Positions 28,351 to 37,727 of a stretch of DNA of 64,000 bases are shown here, piece by piece. Positions within the stretch are counted from its first letter, which is position 1; each line of letters starts with the position of its first letter. The translations under genes and the position numbers were made by a program. This DNA comes from JBCCDY01 sp039030555. Lineage in GTDB: Bacteria > Bacteroidota > Bacteroidia > Cytophagales > Cyclobacteriaceae. The stretch spans positions 310,001 to 374,000 of the forward strand of contig JBCCDY010000002.1 of the NCBI GenBank assembly GCA_039030555.1, written 5' to 3'. The notes below the pieces were generated by a model. It saw only the letters and a list, made by a program, of their open reading frames with translations, did not search any database and was not told the origin of the DNA.

Positions 28351-29142
28351 TTATTTCTTAGATAAAAAAGCTTTTGACTTTACTATAAATTCATCCTTGG
28401 TTTCACCTTCATGAGCACCATGTGCTACGTTCGGTAATATCCAAAGATCGGAGTTAGGCAAGTTTTTTCTTACTCGGGCTATTTCTTCTATATCCATACC
28501 TTCATCATCATCACCAACCATAACTAATACTTCAGGTCTTAAGGATTGTAATTCTTCATTGGTTACCCTTATCGTGTAGTTTTTAAATTGATCCATTATA
28601 GCTTTAATTTTTTCATCGGTTCCATGGGCAGGTATTAACCATGGAAAATTGGCTCTATTTTCAAAATTTAAAACCTTTTGATATTCAGGGAAATCATTGA
28701 CTGTCCAGGTACCTACTGCTCCTATTGTTATCATCGATTCTATTAACGATGGATTTAAGAGCGCAAGTTGATAAAGGACATCACCTCCAAAACTAAAGCC
28801 AATGGCTTGAATTTTATCTAATTTCAAATGGCGAACCAAAAAATTAAGATCCTCGGCTACTGATTTTATTGACAAATTTTCTTTGAAAGCGTCAGATTTT
28901 CCATGGCCAGTTAAATCGATTACATATACTTCGTATTCTTCATCAAAGTCTTCAACATAAGGTAACCACGATTTGGAAGAAAGGGTGTAACCATGTAAAA
29001 GAAACAAGGGCTTTCCTTTACCATAAACTTCGTAATAGATATTCTTGCCGTTAACGAATACAGATTCGGATTTCTTCGGTATTTGAGAGAAACTAACAGT
29101 TGATATTAAAACAAGAATTATAAAAATAGTGTTTTTCTTCAT
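28351..29142 (-). CDS. exported alpha/beta hydrolase
   Basis: A 263-residue alpha/beta hydrolase with a signal peptide ending VSFSQ, so periplasmic or secreted. The oxyanion HGYTLSSKSW, nucleophile elbow AIGFSFGGDV (Ser at about 117), acid in VMVGDDDEG and base in NVAHGAHEG are all present. The substrate is unknown; esterase or lactonase-like activity is a reasonable guess. It is the first gene of the minus-strand accessory block and has a perfect 24-bp palindrome 35 bp upstream of its ATG. Confidence 0.88.
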   Translation of the reverse strand: MKKNTIFIILVLISTVSFSQIPKKSESVFVNGKNIYYEVYGKGKPLFLLHGYTLSSKSWLPYVEDFDEEYEVYVIDLTGHGKSDAFKENLSIKSVAEDLNFLVRHLKLDKIQAIGFSFGGDVLYQLALLNPSLIESMITIGAVGTWTVNDFPEYQKVLNFENRANFPWLIPAHGTDEKIKAIMDQFKNYTIRVTNEELQSLRPEVLVMVGDDDEGMDIEEIARVRKNLPNSDLWILPNVAHGAHEGETKDEFIVKSKAFLSKK

Positions 29143-29176
29143 CTAGAGGAGAGTTTGATTATGCTGAACATCTTTT

Positions 29177-29200
29177 ATAACGAGCACTAGTGCTCGTTAT
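29177..29200. promoter_or_regulatory. perfect 24-bp palindrome, candidate repressor operator
   Basis: Half-site ATAACGAGCACT (29177-29188) is followed directly by its exact reverse complement (29189-29200), with no spacer or mismatch. It lies 35 bp upstream of the alpha/beta hydrolase start and has no T-tract, so an operator fits better than a terminator. The TetR regulator at 24509-25060 is a candidate binder. Confidence 0.7.
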
Positions 29201-29757
29201 CTACCTTTCAAAGATACGCTTTAAGCCTAAATTATCTATTGGACTTATATAGGGCTTCGGATATATGGTTTTAAGAAATCCCTTGAATAGATTTCTATAG
29301 GCTTCTCGGGTAAAAGTTTTGCATCTAATACGTGGCATTCCCGTAATCTTTGCAATGGAAGTTCAGGTAACAAGAAATAAACAAACCTCAATTCCTTAAA
29401 AAGCGTTTATATACAAGTTTATGTTTATTAAAACGTTTCTTAGCCTTAAATTTTCTTAAAGAAGTGTAGAGTCAAGAGACCTTATCTTTAGTTTACTGAT
29501 GATATTTAAAGATATTAAGGCTGTAAAAGGGTATTTGGTGTCGAAGGCAATATCCTTATCAAGAACCTTCGTTTAGTCTCTTCAGATTTCCAATTGAAAA
29601 TTTTCTAAAAATTTAGCCTTATATCCGTTTGATATTGCGATCTATCATATCTATTCCTTAAAATCTTGAATCTGGATTCAAAAAGAACTCCAATTCTTCA
29701 TAAAATCAAATTTTACTTAAAATGAGGTTTTAAAAATGCCTTATATTTGAAAATTAT
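29201..29757. other. 557-bp gene-free AT-rich stretch
   Basis: It separates the divergent alpha/beta hydrolase and amtB genes. I see no credible coding region, RNA gene or clear repeat. It must hold the amtB promoter, but no confident element can be assigned. Confidence 0.5.
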
Positions 29758-31101
29758 ATGAATTCAACTATTGTCAAGATGAATATCAAACGACTTCTTT
29801 TAGGGATTACATTTTCTCTTTTAATCCCGGCATTTTCCCATGCACAATCTACTGAACCATCCATCAATGGAGCGGACACGGCATGGATGTTAGTAGCAAC
29901 AGCCCTGGTGATGCTGATGACTCCGGCAGGTTTGGCCTTGTTCTATGGAGGACTTACCAGAAGTAAAAATATGCTCAATACCATCGGGATGAGCTATGCT
30001 TCGTTCTGTATCGCTACTTTGGTGTGGGTAGTAGCGGGATATTCGCTTTCTTTTACAGGAGATGGAAGTATTATTGGAAATCTTTCAAATGTTTTTTTGA
30101 AATCCGTAAAGATCGATAGCGTTAGCGGTACTATTCCTACCATATTATTTGTGGCGTTTCAAGGAACTTTTGCAGCGATAGCTGTAGCTATTGTTAGCGG
30201 GTCGGTTATTGAAAGGATCAAGTTTTCTTCCTGGTTGGTATTCACTGTCCTCTGGGTTTTATTGATTTATGCACCCATCGCTCATTGGGTATGGGGTGGA
30301 GGCTTTTTAAGCAATAGTGGGGAACTGGATTTTGCAGGAGGAACGGTTATTCATATTAATGCAGGTGTTTCCGGTCTGGTACTGGCATTTCTACTGGGTA
30401 AACGAAAAGATCATGCGGTAGGCACGGAGCAGCCATCGTCCATTAAACTAACTGTTTTGGGTTCAGCATTGCTATGGTTTGGTTGGTTTGGGTTCAATGC
30501 CGGTAGTGAGTTAGCAGCCGATGCCTTGGCGGCAAACGCACTTATGGTCACTAATGTAGCAGCCTGTGCAGGTGGAGTGGCCTGGTTGCTTGTGGAATGG
30601 AGAAATGGAAGAAAACCTACCTTAATTGGTATGGCATCAGGAGTTATTTCGGGACTGGTTGGTGTGACGCCGGCTGCTGGTTTTGTTGCTGTAGGAGATG
30701 CCCTAGCTATTGGGTTACTTTCAGGAGCAGTTGGTTATTTTGGAGTTATCAAAATGAAAAAAATATTTGGTTATGATGATACGCTCGATGCCTTCGGTAT
30801 CCATGGACTTGTTGGTGTATTTGGTGCATTAGCCACAGGGTTCTTTGCAAATCCATCAATCAATAGTGGTGTTGGATTGATTTACGGGAATCCTTTACAA
30901 GTTTGGGTTCAGTTTAAAGCCATTATCGTAACCTTAGTTTATTCTGGACTCGCAACCTTCATTATCTACAAGATTACAGACTTGATCACCGGAGGAGCTC
31001 GTGTGGACGAAACTATTGAATCACAGGGACTGGATAGCGCCTTTCATGGTGAGAAAGGCTTTGACTTGCCCGATGTGAACACATCGAGACAGGCGGGTTA
31101 A
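29758..31101 (+). CDS. amtB: ammonium transporter
   Basis: A 447-residue Amt/MEP/Rh-family ammonium channel. It has a cleavable signal peptide (ending SHAQ) and 11 transmembrane helices. Family motifs are clear: the helix-1 segment ALVMLMTPAGLALFYGG, DFAGGTVIHINAGVSGLV with the pore His of the twin-His pair, and DDTLDAFGIHGLVGVFG with the second pore His. No PII gene (glnK) follows, which differs from the common amtB-glnK arrangement. The start is ATG at 29758; ATG at 29779 is an alternative. A long hairpin follows the gene. Confidence 0.96.
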   Translation: MNSTIVKMNIKRLLLGITFSLLIPAFSHAQSTEPSINGADTAWMLVATALVMLMTPAGLALFYGGLTRSKNMLNTIGMSYASFCIATLVWVVAGYSLSFTGDGSIIGNLSNVFLKSVKIDSVSGTIPTILFVAFQGTFAAIAVAIVSGSVIERIKFSSWLVFTVLWVLLIYAPIAHWVWGGGFLSNSGELDFAGGTVIHINAGVSGLVLAFLLGKRKDHAVGTEQPSSIKLTVLGSALLWFGWFGFNAGSELAADALAANALMVTNVAACAGGVAWLLVEWRNGRKPTLIGMASGVISGLVGVTPAAGFVAVGDALAIGLLSGAVGYFGVIKMKKIFGYDDTLDAFGIHGLVGVFGALATGFFANPSINSGVGLIYGNPLQVWVQFKAIIVTLVYSGLATFIIYKITDLITGGARVDETIESQGLDSAFHGEKGFDLPDVNTSRQAG

Positions 31102-31135
31102 ATTTTAGTGGTACAGTTTCGAGTTGAAAGAGGCT

Positions 31136-31223
31136 ATCTCAAAAGTCTTATTCTGGTCATCCTGAACTTGTTCCGAGTCATCGGAACAAGTTCAGGATGA
31201 CGGCTTCGAAAGACTTTTGAGAT
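31136..31223. repeat. long two-part hairpin of the GTCATCCTGAACTTG type
   Basis: The outer arms ATCTCAAAAGTCTT (31136-31149) and AAGACTTTTGAGAT (31210-31223) enclose a 21-bp perfect stem (31156-31176 with 31181-31201, loop GTCA) beginning GTCATCCTGAACTTG. This looks like a dispersed palindromic repeat seen in Bacteroidota genomes. Placed between convergent genes, it may also end transcription from both sides. Confidence 0.7.
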
Positions 31224-31230
31224 TTATAAG

Positions 31231-32601
31231 TCACACTTTAAAAGCTTCCAGCAAATCTCCTAGCCATGCATTGAAATCGAAGTTTTCAGCCGGGTCATAC
31301 CCTAATCTGACGATAACCAAATCCATGGAGGGAATTATGAAAACTCGCTGCCCTTGAAAGCCTGAAGCCATATATGCATCTGTTGGAACATTCGGTAACC
31401 TTATATCTGTACCGTCAGTTCTATTAGCATTTAGCCAAAACTGGGCTCCATATCTGCCTTTGGAGTCTTTTGTTACACTTTTAGAATAATCCGCCCAGTC
31501 TTCAGGAAGGATGCGTTCACTCTCCCAGACCCCATCATTGAGGTAAAGAAGGCCAAACCTGGCCCAATCTCTGGGAGTGGCAAACATAAAAGAGGATCCT
31601 ACGAAAGTTCCCGAAGGATCGGGTTCCATAACTGCACTTCGCATACCTATTTTATTGAATACGCGTTCCCTCGGGAAATTTAAATAATCATCACCAAGTT
31701 CCTTTTTTGCAATTAGGGATAAGATGTTGGTTGTCCCACTTGAATAGTACCATTTCTTTCCAGGCTCAAATTCAAGAGGCTTTTCAGACGCAAATTCTCC
31801 GCTGCTGCTTCTTTTAAAAAGCATCGCTGTTGCATCACTAGGTCCGGCATAGATTTCAGACCACTCCAGACCGCTACTCATTCTCATGAGGTCATCCAAA
31901 GATATTTCACTTCGTGGATCATCTTCTTTGCTCCATTCGGTTAGCACTGATTGATCTTCAAGAGAAAGTCTGTTGTCTTTGATTAATAAGGAGATTATGG
32001 TTCCAGTCACGCTTTTAGTCATAGACCAACCTAACTGAGGAACATCTTTATTGAATTCCTCCAGATATTGCTCACCGATCAACTGATTTTTATAAACCAC
32101 TACAACGGATCGTGTTCCTGCAGGGTACAAATAAGATTCGTCATTAAATGCCTTATTGATCGCTTCCTCCAATACTTCCTGATTAAATCCATTTGGTAAA
32201 GTATCGGGTAAGAGGTCTCCCATTGGAAAATAAATGGTATCCGGGTTAAGAGGAAGTTTTTCAAGAGGTTCAAATTTTTGTGCCCTTAATTCTTCTTCCT
32301 CAATCTCATTGACTAATGTACACCCAAGCCCTTTTCTGTAAATAGCTTTACGTTCCGACAATCCAAAAACATTTCCTGTAATGGATTGATCATCTTCATT
32401 CAATTCAAAACTACCCAAAGAAAGTAAGGTGGAGTTTAACTCATTGTCTATAACAGATTGTGGTGTCCTTCCCGAGAGAAATACACAGGAACAAATGTTC
32501 TTAGCACCGTAAGCACTAATAACCGGAAGCGCTATTGAAACATAATAGATTCCGTAGGCGACAACAAACACTAATACCAGTAGAATTAACTTTTTAATCA
32601 T
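31231..32601 (-). CDS. class C beta-lactamase-like serine hydrolase
   Basis: A 456-residue protein anchored by an N-terminal hydrophobic segment (residues about 3-24). After about 130 residues of N-terminal extension comes a beta-lactamase-like domain. The catalytic SxxK is in GWSMTKSVTG, the YxS in WYYSSGTTN, and the late motif is GFQGQRVFIIPSMDLVIV. This is the esterase/D-aminopeptidase-like branch, not a drug-resistance enzyme by sequence. The ATG at 32601 is clear. It runs opposite to amtB, with the hairpin between them. Confidence 0.88.
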   Translation of the reverse strand: MIKKLILLVLVFVVAYGIYYVSIALPVISAYGAKNICSCVFLSGRTPQSVIDNELNSTLLSLGSFELNEDDQSITGNVFGLSERKAIYRKGLGCTLVNEIEEEELRAQKFEPLEKLPLNPDTIYFPMGDLLPDTLPNGFNQEVLEEAINKAFNDESYLYPAGTRSVVVVYKNQLIGEQYLEEFNKDVPQLGWSMTKSVTGTIISLLIKDNRLSLEDQSVLTEWSKEDDPRSEISLDDLMRMSSGLEWSEIYAGPSDATAMLFKRSSSGEFASEKPLEFEPGKKWYYSSGTTNILSLIAKKELGDDYLNFPRERVFNKIGMRSAVMEPDPSGTFVGSSFMFATPRDWARFGLLYLNDGVWESERILPEDWADYSKSVTKDSKGRYGAQFWLNANRTDGTDIRLPNVPTDAYMASGFQGQRVFIIPSMDLVIVRLGYDPAENFDFNAWLGDLLEAFKV

Positions 32602-32638
32602 AGACTTGTAACATTTGAGAGCTTAAGTTATCAAAAAG

Positions 32639-32704
32639 ATGTTCTTAATAAGAGTACTCGCTATGGCTTTTGTTTTAGTATTGAATAGTGGTATTATTGT
32701 TTAA
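32639..32704 (+). CDS. possible 21-residue hydrophobic mini-ORF
   Basis: ATG at 32639 opens 21 codons ending TAA at 32702, 30 bp before egtB. The product (MFLIRVLAMAFVLVLN...) is almost wholly hydrophobic. It could be a small membrane peptide, an upstream leader of egtB, or chance. Confidence 0.2.
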   Translation: MFLIRVLAMAFVLVLNSGIIV

Positions 32705-32734
32705 GAGAGTTTTTAATCATCCAACTAAATCGAT

Positions 32735-34018
32735 ATGCTGAGTTCTGTAAGAGAACACAAGGTTGAGGGGAATGCGCTTAACGAACTTTATAAAAAGCGT
32801 TTTAATCAGGTTAGAAAGCGTTCCCGGGAACTCTGCTCTACCCTGGAAACAGAGGATTTCGTTATCCAGCCGGTAATAGATGTAAGTCCTCCCAAATGGC
32901 ACTTAGGACATACAACCTGGTTCTTCGAGAGCTTCATTTTGAAAGAATTTATGGAAGGATACAAAGAATTTCATCCTTCCTATAATTATCTTTTTAACAG
33001 TTACTACGAAAGTGTAGGCGAACGGTGGCAGAGGCCGAACAGAGGTCTCTTATCCAGACCCACTGTAAAAGATGTCATGGATTACAGAGAGCATGTAGAC
33101 CATGCTATGAGTGATTTTTTTCAGTCTGTTGAGATCAATCAGGAAATTCAGAAATTTTTTGAGATTGGCCTTCAGCATGAACAGCAGCATCAGGAGTTGC
33201 TCGTATACGATGTAAAACACATTTTAGGGATCAACCCTATGTTTCCGGTTTTTAGAGAAAGGGAAATAGACCCCGAACCTTACGGAGAACTGGACTCTTC
33301 TTTTACTGAGATAGGAGAGGGGATTTATTCAATTGGTTATGAGGGCAATGACTTTTGTTTCGACAATGAAAAAGGAGTACATAATGTTTTCTTACATCCG
33401 TTCAGAGTTCAAAACAGGCTAATCACTAATGGCGAGTATTTGGAATTTATAGAAAGTGGTGGCTATAAGGACTTCAGGTTTTGGCTTTCAGAAGCCTGGA
33501 CATGGGTCAATGAGCAAGAGGTAAAAGCACCTTTCCATTGGCATAAGATCGAAGGTAAGTGGAAATACTTCACGCTTTCCGGTCTTTTGGATATTCAGGT
33601 TGATGAACCTGTCACACACATCAACTTTTTTGAAGCGGATGCTTATGCCAGGTGGGCAGGAAAACGACTTTTAACGGAGTTTGAATGGGAAGTAGCTTGT
33701 GAAAAAATAGAACCTGAAGTTTCGGAAAAGGCTAATTTTTCAGATAAGAATATATTCCACCCTGAAGCAAGTAACCGAACACAATTTTTAGGCGACGCCT
33801 GGGAGTGGACTAATAGTGCATATTTACCTTACCCGTACTACAAAACCGATGAAGGGGCACTTGGTGAATACAATGGAAAATTCATGATTAATCAAATGGT
33901 CCTGCGTGGAGGCTCATGCGCTACTGCAAAAGATCACATTCGACCAACGTACAGAAACTTCTTTCATCCCCACTTAAAATGGCATTTTACTGGTATCAGA
34001 ATCGCCGAAAGTATCTAA
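32735..34018 (+). CDS. egtB: ergothioneine biosynthesis sulfoxide synthase EgtB
   Basis: A 427-residue non-heme iron enzyme that joins trimethylhistidine to a cysteine-type thiol with oxygen. An N-terminal DinB-like domain carries the iron ligands: His in KWHLGHTTWFFE and the HxxxH of LQHEQQHQELL. The C-terminal half is a formylglycine-generating-enzyme-like domain ending LRGGSCATAKDHIRPTYRNFF...FTGIRIA, a typical EgtB tail. Length is as expected. It precedes egtD by 8 bp. There is no egtC or egtA nearby, so it probably uses free cysteine, or glutamylcysteine made elsewhere. Confidence 0.95.
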   Translation: MLSSVREHKVEGNALNELYKKRFNQVRKRSRELCSTLETEDFVIQPVIDVSPPKWHLGHTTWFFESFILKEFMEGYKEFHPSYNYLFNSYYESVGERWQRPNRGLLSRPTVKDVMDYREHVDHAMSDFFQSVEINQEIQKFFEIGLQHEQQHQELLVYDVKHILGINPMFPVFREREIDPEPYGELDSSFTEIGEGIYSIGYEGNDFCFDNEKGVHNVFLHPFRVQNRLITNGEYLEFIESGGYKDFRFWLSEAWTWVNEQEVKAPFHWHKIEGKWKYFTLSGLLDIQVDEPVTHINFFEADAYARWAGKRLLTEFEWEVACEKIEPEVSEKANFSDKNIFHPEASNRTQFLGDAWEWTNSAYLPYPYYKTDEGALGEYNGKFMINQMVLRGGSCATAKDHIRPTYRNFFHPHLKWHFTGIRIAESI

Positions 34019-34026
34019 TATCTTAA

Positions 34027-34986
34027 ATGGAAACGACTACTTTTTTAGAAGACGTCGATAGAGGCCTATCGTCTAGTCCCAAATATCTTTCGTCCAAATA
34101 TTTTTATGATGATCAGGGTGATAAGATTTTTCAGCAGATCATGGAATTGGATGAATATTATTTAACAAAATCGGAATATGAAGTCTTTGAGCAAAATAAA
34201 GATCAGATTTTAGAAGCCTTTAAAAATGGCAGTTCCGATCGTTTTCAATTATTGGAATTTGGTGCAGGGGACGGTTATAAGACTAAAGTATTGCTTCGGT
34301 ATTTTCTGGAGATGAAAGTAGATTTTACTTATCTACCGATCGATATTTCTTCCTCTGTTTTAAAGGGTTTGGAAGAATCTTTATTAGAAGAACTACCAGG
34401 TTTATCGGTATGTGGTGTTGCAGGAGATTATTTTAAGGTGCTGAAAAAGCTGGGCGAGCATCAGGATTCGTATAGAAACGTAGTTCTTTTTCTAGGGGCA
34501 AACATCGGTAATTTTCCTTTGTCTGTTTCCAAAGATTTTTTCAATAACATCAGAAAAAACCTAGGTCCTAAAGATCTCTTTCTGGTTGGGTTCGACCTGA
34601 AAAAGGACCCTCGAAAGATATTAAATGCGTATAATGATGATTCTGGTGTGACAAGCTCATTCAACCTGAATCTATTGTCCAGAATCAATAAAGAACTGGG
34701 AGGCAATTTCCAGGTTGAGAATTTTGAACATTACCCTGTTTATGATCCTCTAAGCGGAGAATGTAAGAGTTATTTGATGAGTTTGAAGGATCAGGTAGTC
34801 ACTCTCAACGGGAGCGACAAAACTTACCATTTTGATAAGTGGGAACCGGTTTACATGGAGGTTTCCAGGAAGTTCAGCTACCGCGAGATCGAACAGTTGG
34901 GAATGGAAGCAGGGTTTGTCATAGTAGATCGATTTACCGACTCCGATGAAAATTTTGTAGACGTGATTTTTCAACCTAATTCCTGA
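34027..34986 (+). CDS. egtD: L-histidine N(alpha)-methyltransferase EgtD
   Basis: A 319-residue SAM-dependent enzyme that trimethylates histidine to hercynine, the first step of ergothioneine synthesis. Family motifs are present in order: LSSKYFYDDQGDKIFQQI, SAM loop LLEFGAGDGYKT, YLPIDISSSVL, LFLGANIGNF, VGFDLKKDP and AYNDDSGVTSSFNLNLL. It follows egtB by 8 bp and forms a two-gene operon with it. Together they cover both committed steps; the final C-S lyase (EgtE) is not in the window. Confidence 0.96.
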   Translation: METTTFLEDVDRGLSSSPKYLSSKYFYDDQGDKIFQQIMELDEYYLTKSEYEVFEQNKDQILEAFKNGSSDRFQLLEFGAGDGYKTKVLLRYFLEMKVDFTYLPIDISSSVLKGLEESLLEELPGLSVCGVAGDYFKVLKKLGEHQDSYRNVVLFLGANIGNFPLSVSKDFFNNIRKNLGPKDLFLVGFDLKKDPRKILNAYNDDSGVTSSFNLNLLSRINKELGGNFQVENFEHYPVYDPLSGECKSYLMSLKDQVVTLNGSDKTYHFDKWEPVYMEVSRKFSYREIEQLGMEAGFVIVDRFTDSDENFVDVIFQPNS

Positions 34987-35031
34987 TTGGTTGAACTGAA
35001 ATAAGTTATTACCTTCGCGCTTCTATTTTAT

Positions 35032-35115
35032 GCGCACGTGGCGGAATTGGTAGACGCGCCAGCTTGAGGGGCTGGTGACCGTTAGGTCGTGGAGGTTCGA
35101 CTCCTCTCGTGCGCA
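35032..35115 (+). tRNA. tRNA-Leu (anticodon GAG)
   Basis: The acceptor arms GCGCACG and CGTGCGC pair, followed by discriminator A. The D-arm has the GGCGGAATTGGTAGACGCG segment typical of bacterial tRNA-Leu. The anticodon stem CCAGC/GCTGG encloses TTGAGGG, giving anticodon GAG (reads CUU/CUC). A long variable arm (GTGACCGTTAGGTCGT) and GGTTCGACTCC T-arm follow. CCA is not encoded. Confidence 0.97.
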
Positions 35116-35289
35116 CTTCTTAAATGACCATTTTCAGTGTTTATCTAATTCAAATTTTAAAGTTAGGTAAATGGGTATCATATCAAATGATTCTTTTCTA
35201 AAAAGTTAATCGTCATTTAACGGACAAATGCTGGAAAATGTGAAGGAATTCTCATAGCTTATCATAGCCTCATCGTTAATTGTTTTAAA

Positions 35290-36786
35290 ATGACATCTAT
35301 GAAGCTACTCACTCACTTACTGATTACGATTTTTATTACCAGTTGTGTTGGTACGGATTTTATTGACGATAGAACACCATCTATCTCCATAGAACCGAGT
35401 TTAGACTCCATTTTATTGATTGAAGGGGAAACAATTGAAATTGAAGCCAAATTTATTGATCGGGAAGGTGTTGAACGTAAGACGGAATTGTTGTGGAATA
35501 CCGGCGACCCTTCTATAGCAAGTGTTCCACAGACTGGTAAAACAATTACGGGAGTCTCGGAAGGTAGAACAACTCTATCGATAGGTCCTACCAATTTCAC
35601 TGATTTCGACCCTGAAGAAGTGACCAATAGAGAAATAGAAGTAGTAGTCATAAAAGATCCTGTAATTGCGACCTTGGTGAGTATCACCACTGAAAACGGT
35701 GGTATAGTGATAGAGAATCAGAAACAACTATCAGCAGTAGCAATTAACGCTCGAGATGAAGTTATTGAGAACCCCGTATTCACCTGGGAGAGTGATAACG
35801 AAAATGTTTTGTCTGTTGATAGCACCGGGCTTTTGACGGCAAATAGTATAGGCTCTGCTAATGTTACAGCCAGTAAAGACGGAATTTCTTCCAGTAACTT
35901 AGTAGTTAATGTAGTTGCTTCCGATACAGCAGTTTCAGATATCGAACTAACCATCGAGGCTCAATTGCAAAGATTAGGGGCATCAGGCACTATAGAAGCG
36001 AGCGCGTTTAATACACTTGAAGAAGAACTATCAGATATAACGGACTTTAGTTTCAGTAGTAGCAATAGCAATATCGTTTCCATCGAGGATAATGGCGATT
36101 TTGTGGCACTTGGTGTAGGTTCCGTAATTATTCAGGCTTTCTTCGATGGTATTCAAAGTCAGGAATTGGAAATAGAGGTCAAAGACCCAAATATTCCCAC
36201 TCAGTTAGAGATCACAACTCCCAGTAGTACTGTTTTATTAAATGAGTCATTACAATTATCGGTTGAGGCTTTAAATGCATTTGATGAAACAATTTCCACC
36301 ACCATTGCATGGAGTAGTTCCAATTCCGAAATTGCTATGGTAAGTATTACAGGACTGGTAAGCGGTGTTGCATCCGGAATTTCTACCATAACGGCAACGG
36401 CAGATAATGGTCTATCAAGTGCTATTGCCATTATGGTTATGGGGAGTAATGCCAGGGCAGGTACTTTCACAGGAACCGGTGGATACTCCGCAAGTGGTTC
36501 TGCAATGTTGGTATTAAGAGATGATGAAATATTTCTTGAGATCAGTAGTGATTTTAGGGTAAGTAATGGACCCGGAATATTCTGGTTTCTTTCCAATACG
36601 ACTAACGGACGAACAACACTTACACAAGGGCTACAAATATCAGAAGGTGCTGTGAGAAATGGCGCCGCCACATTCAATATTAGTCAGGTAGATTCAAACG
36701 TAACTTTGGATGAATACGACTTTATAGTGGTTCTCTGCGTCCCATTCGGAGGGCTTACTTTCGGTTTTGCGGAATTCGACCAGTAG
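35290..36786 (+). CDS. lipoprotein with four bacterial Ig-like (Big2) domains and a C-terminal DM13 domain
   Basis: A 498-residue exported lipoprotein (lipobox ITSC). About four Big2-type Ig repeats follow, each about 85 residues with the SVSSTGLVTGV-type turn (VDSTGLLTANSIGSANVTA; VSITGLVSGVASGISTITA). Residues about 388-498 are a DM13 domain: AGTFTGTGGYSASGSAML, DFRVSNGPGIFWFLS and the near-terminal Cys in VVLCVPFGGLTFGFAEF, which in this family is thought to be redox-active. It is the first gene of a three-gene envelope cluster. The role is unknown; surface display with electron transfer is a guess from the domains. Confidence 0.85.
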   Translation: MTSMKLLTHLLITIFITSCVGTDFIDDRTPSISIEPSLDSILLIEGETIEIEAKFIDREGVERKTELLWNTGDPSIASVPQTGKTITGVSEGRTTLSIGPTNFTDFDPEEVTNREIEVVVIKDPVIATLVSITTENGGIVIENQKQLSAVAINARDEVIENPVFTWESDNENVLSVDSTGLLTANSIGSANVTASKDGISSSNLVVNVVASDTAVSDIELTIEAQLQRLGASGTIEASAFNTLEEELSDITDFSFSSSNSNIVSIEDNGDFVALGVGSVIIQAFFDGIQSQELEIEVKDPNIPTQLEITTPSSTVLLNESLQLSVEALNAFDETISTTIAWSSSNSEIAMVSITGLVSGVASGISTITATADNGLSSAIAIMVMGSNARAGTFTGTGGYSASGSAMLVLRDDEIFLEISSDFRVSNGPGIFWFLSNTTNGRTTLTQGLQISEGAVRNGAATFNISQVDSNVTLDEYDFIVVLCVPFGGLTFGFAEFDQ

Positions 36787-36824
36787 CGCTGTTTGAATCA
36801 ATAGAATTGAATATTTAGAATAAT

Positions 36825-37682
36825 ATGAAAAGAACCCTGGCCTTATTGGTAATCGCTATGCTTTATTGTGCGCAACTTTCTGCCGGCGGATGGACGAAGA
36901 AAAAAGGAAGTGGCTTTATTAAACTGAATCAGTTTTTCACGATTTCAGATGAGTTCTTTTTATTAAATGGAGATAGAAGCCCTTTGAATACGAATTCGTT
37001 GTTTATCACCAGTTTGTATGGGGAGTATGGTTTAACAGACCGTTTGACCATTAGTGGTTACTTACCGATATATACCCGGAATATTTTAAACGAATCGAGG
37101 TCTTTGACTACGGGAGAGGTATTAACGGAAGGACAAGAATTAGATGGGATAGGAGATGCTTTCGTTTCCTTTAAGTATGGCTTTTTTCAAGGAGAAGATG
37201 ATCCCATTAAAATAAGTGTTGGATTGGAATTTGGTTTGGCTTTCGGGAGTTCGTCTATTGATAGTTTAAATCAGCTTCAGATCGGAGATGGAGAATACAA
37301 TCAGAAACTATTTGTAGAAGCGAGCCACTCTTTTTATCCAGTACCTTTGTATGTATCTGCTTTAGTTGGTATAAACAATAGAACGAACGATTTCTCTGAA
37401 GAATTTCATTTCGCATTTGAATCTGGGTATAGCTGGAATCAAAAGTTCACAACAACGCTTAGGTTTGCTTTGGTTGAGTCTTTTCAAAATGGAGCCAGCG
37501 ATATTGAATCATCAGGTTCAGGTATTTTTGCAAACAATATTGAATTTACGACTTTGAGACCGGGCCTGAATTACAAGTTTACGAACAACTTTGGAATAGA
37601 TTTGGGAGCTATTTTTATTCTTGAAGGCCAACAAACCCTAGCGGATCCCGGCTATGAAGTCGGCTTATTCTATGAATTTTAG
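36825..37682 (+). CDS. outer-membrane beta-barrel protein
   Basis: A 285-residue exported protein, signal peptide ending LSAGG. Repeated amphipathic strands include SLYGEYGLTDRLTISGYLPIY, nearly the same as in the barrel protein at 4782-5651, and the last strand ends in Phe. It follows the DM13 lipoprotein by 38 bp and precedes a small lipoprotein, so it is probably the outer-membrane partner of that cluster. Transported compound unknown. Confidence 0.78.
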   Translation: MKRTLALLVIAMLYCAQLSAGGWTKKKGSGFIKLNQFFTISDEFFLLNGDRSPLNTNSLFITSLYGEYGLTDRLTISGYLPIYTRNILNESRSLTTGEVLTEGQELDGIGDAFVSFKYGFFQGEDDPIKISVGLEFGLAFGSSSIDSLNQLQIGDGEYNQKLFVEASHSFYPVPLYVSALVGINNRTNDFSEEFHFAFESGYSWNQKFTTTLRFALVESFQNGASDIESSGSGIFANNIEFTTLRPGLNYKFTNNFGIDLGAIFILEGQQTLADPGYEVGLFYEF

Positions 37683-37727
37683 TATTTAAAAATTTCTAAA
37701 TTGCCTGATATTAAAGAATTAGGCATT

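Noticed and set aside
29177..29200. The 24-bp palindrome as a terminator
   Set aside because: No T-tract and no gene ending nearby; it lies upstream of a start codon.
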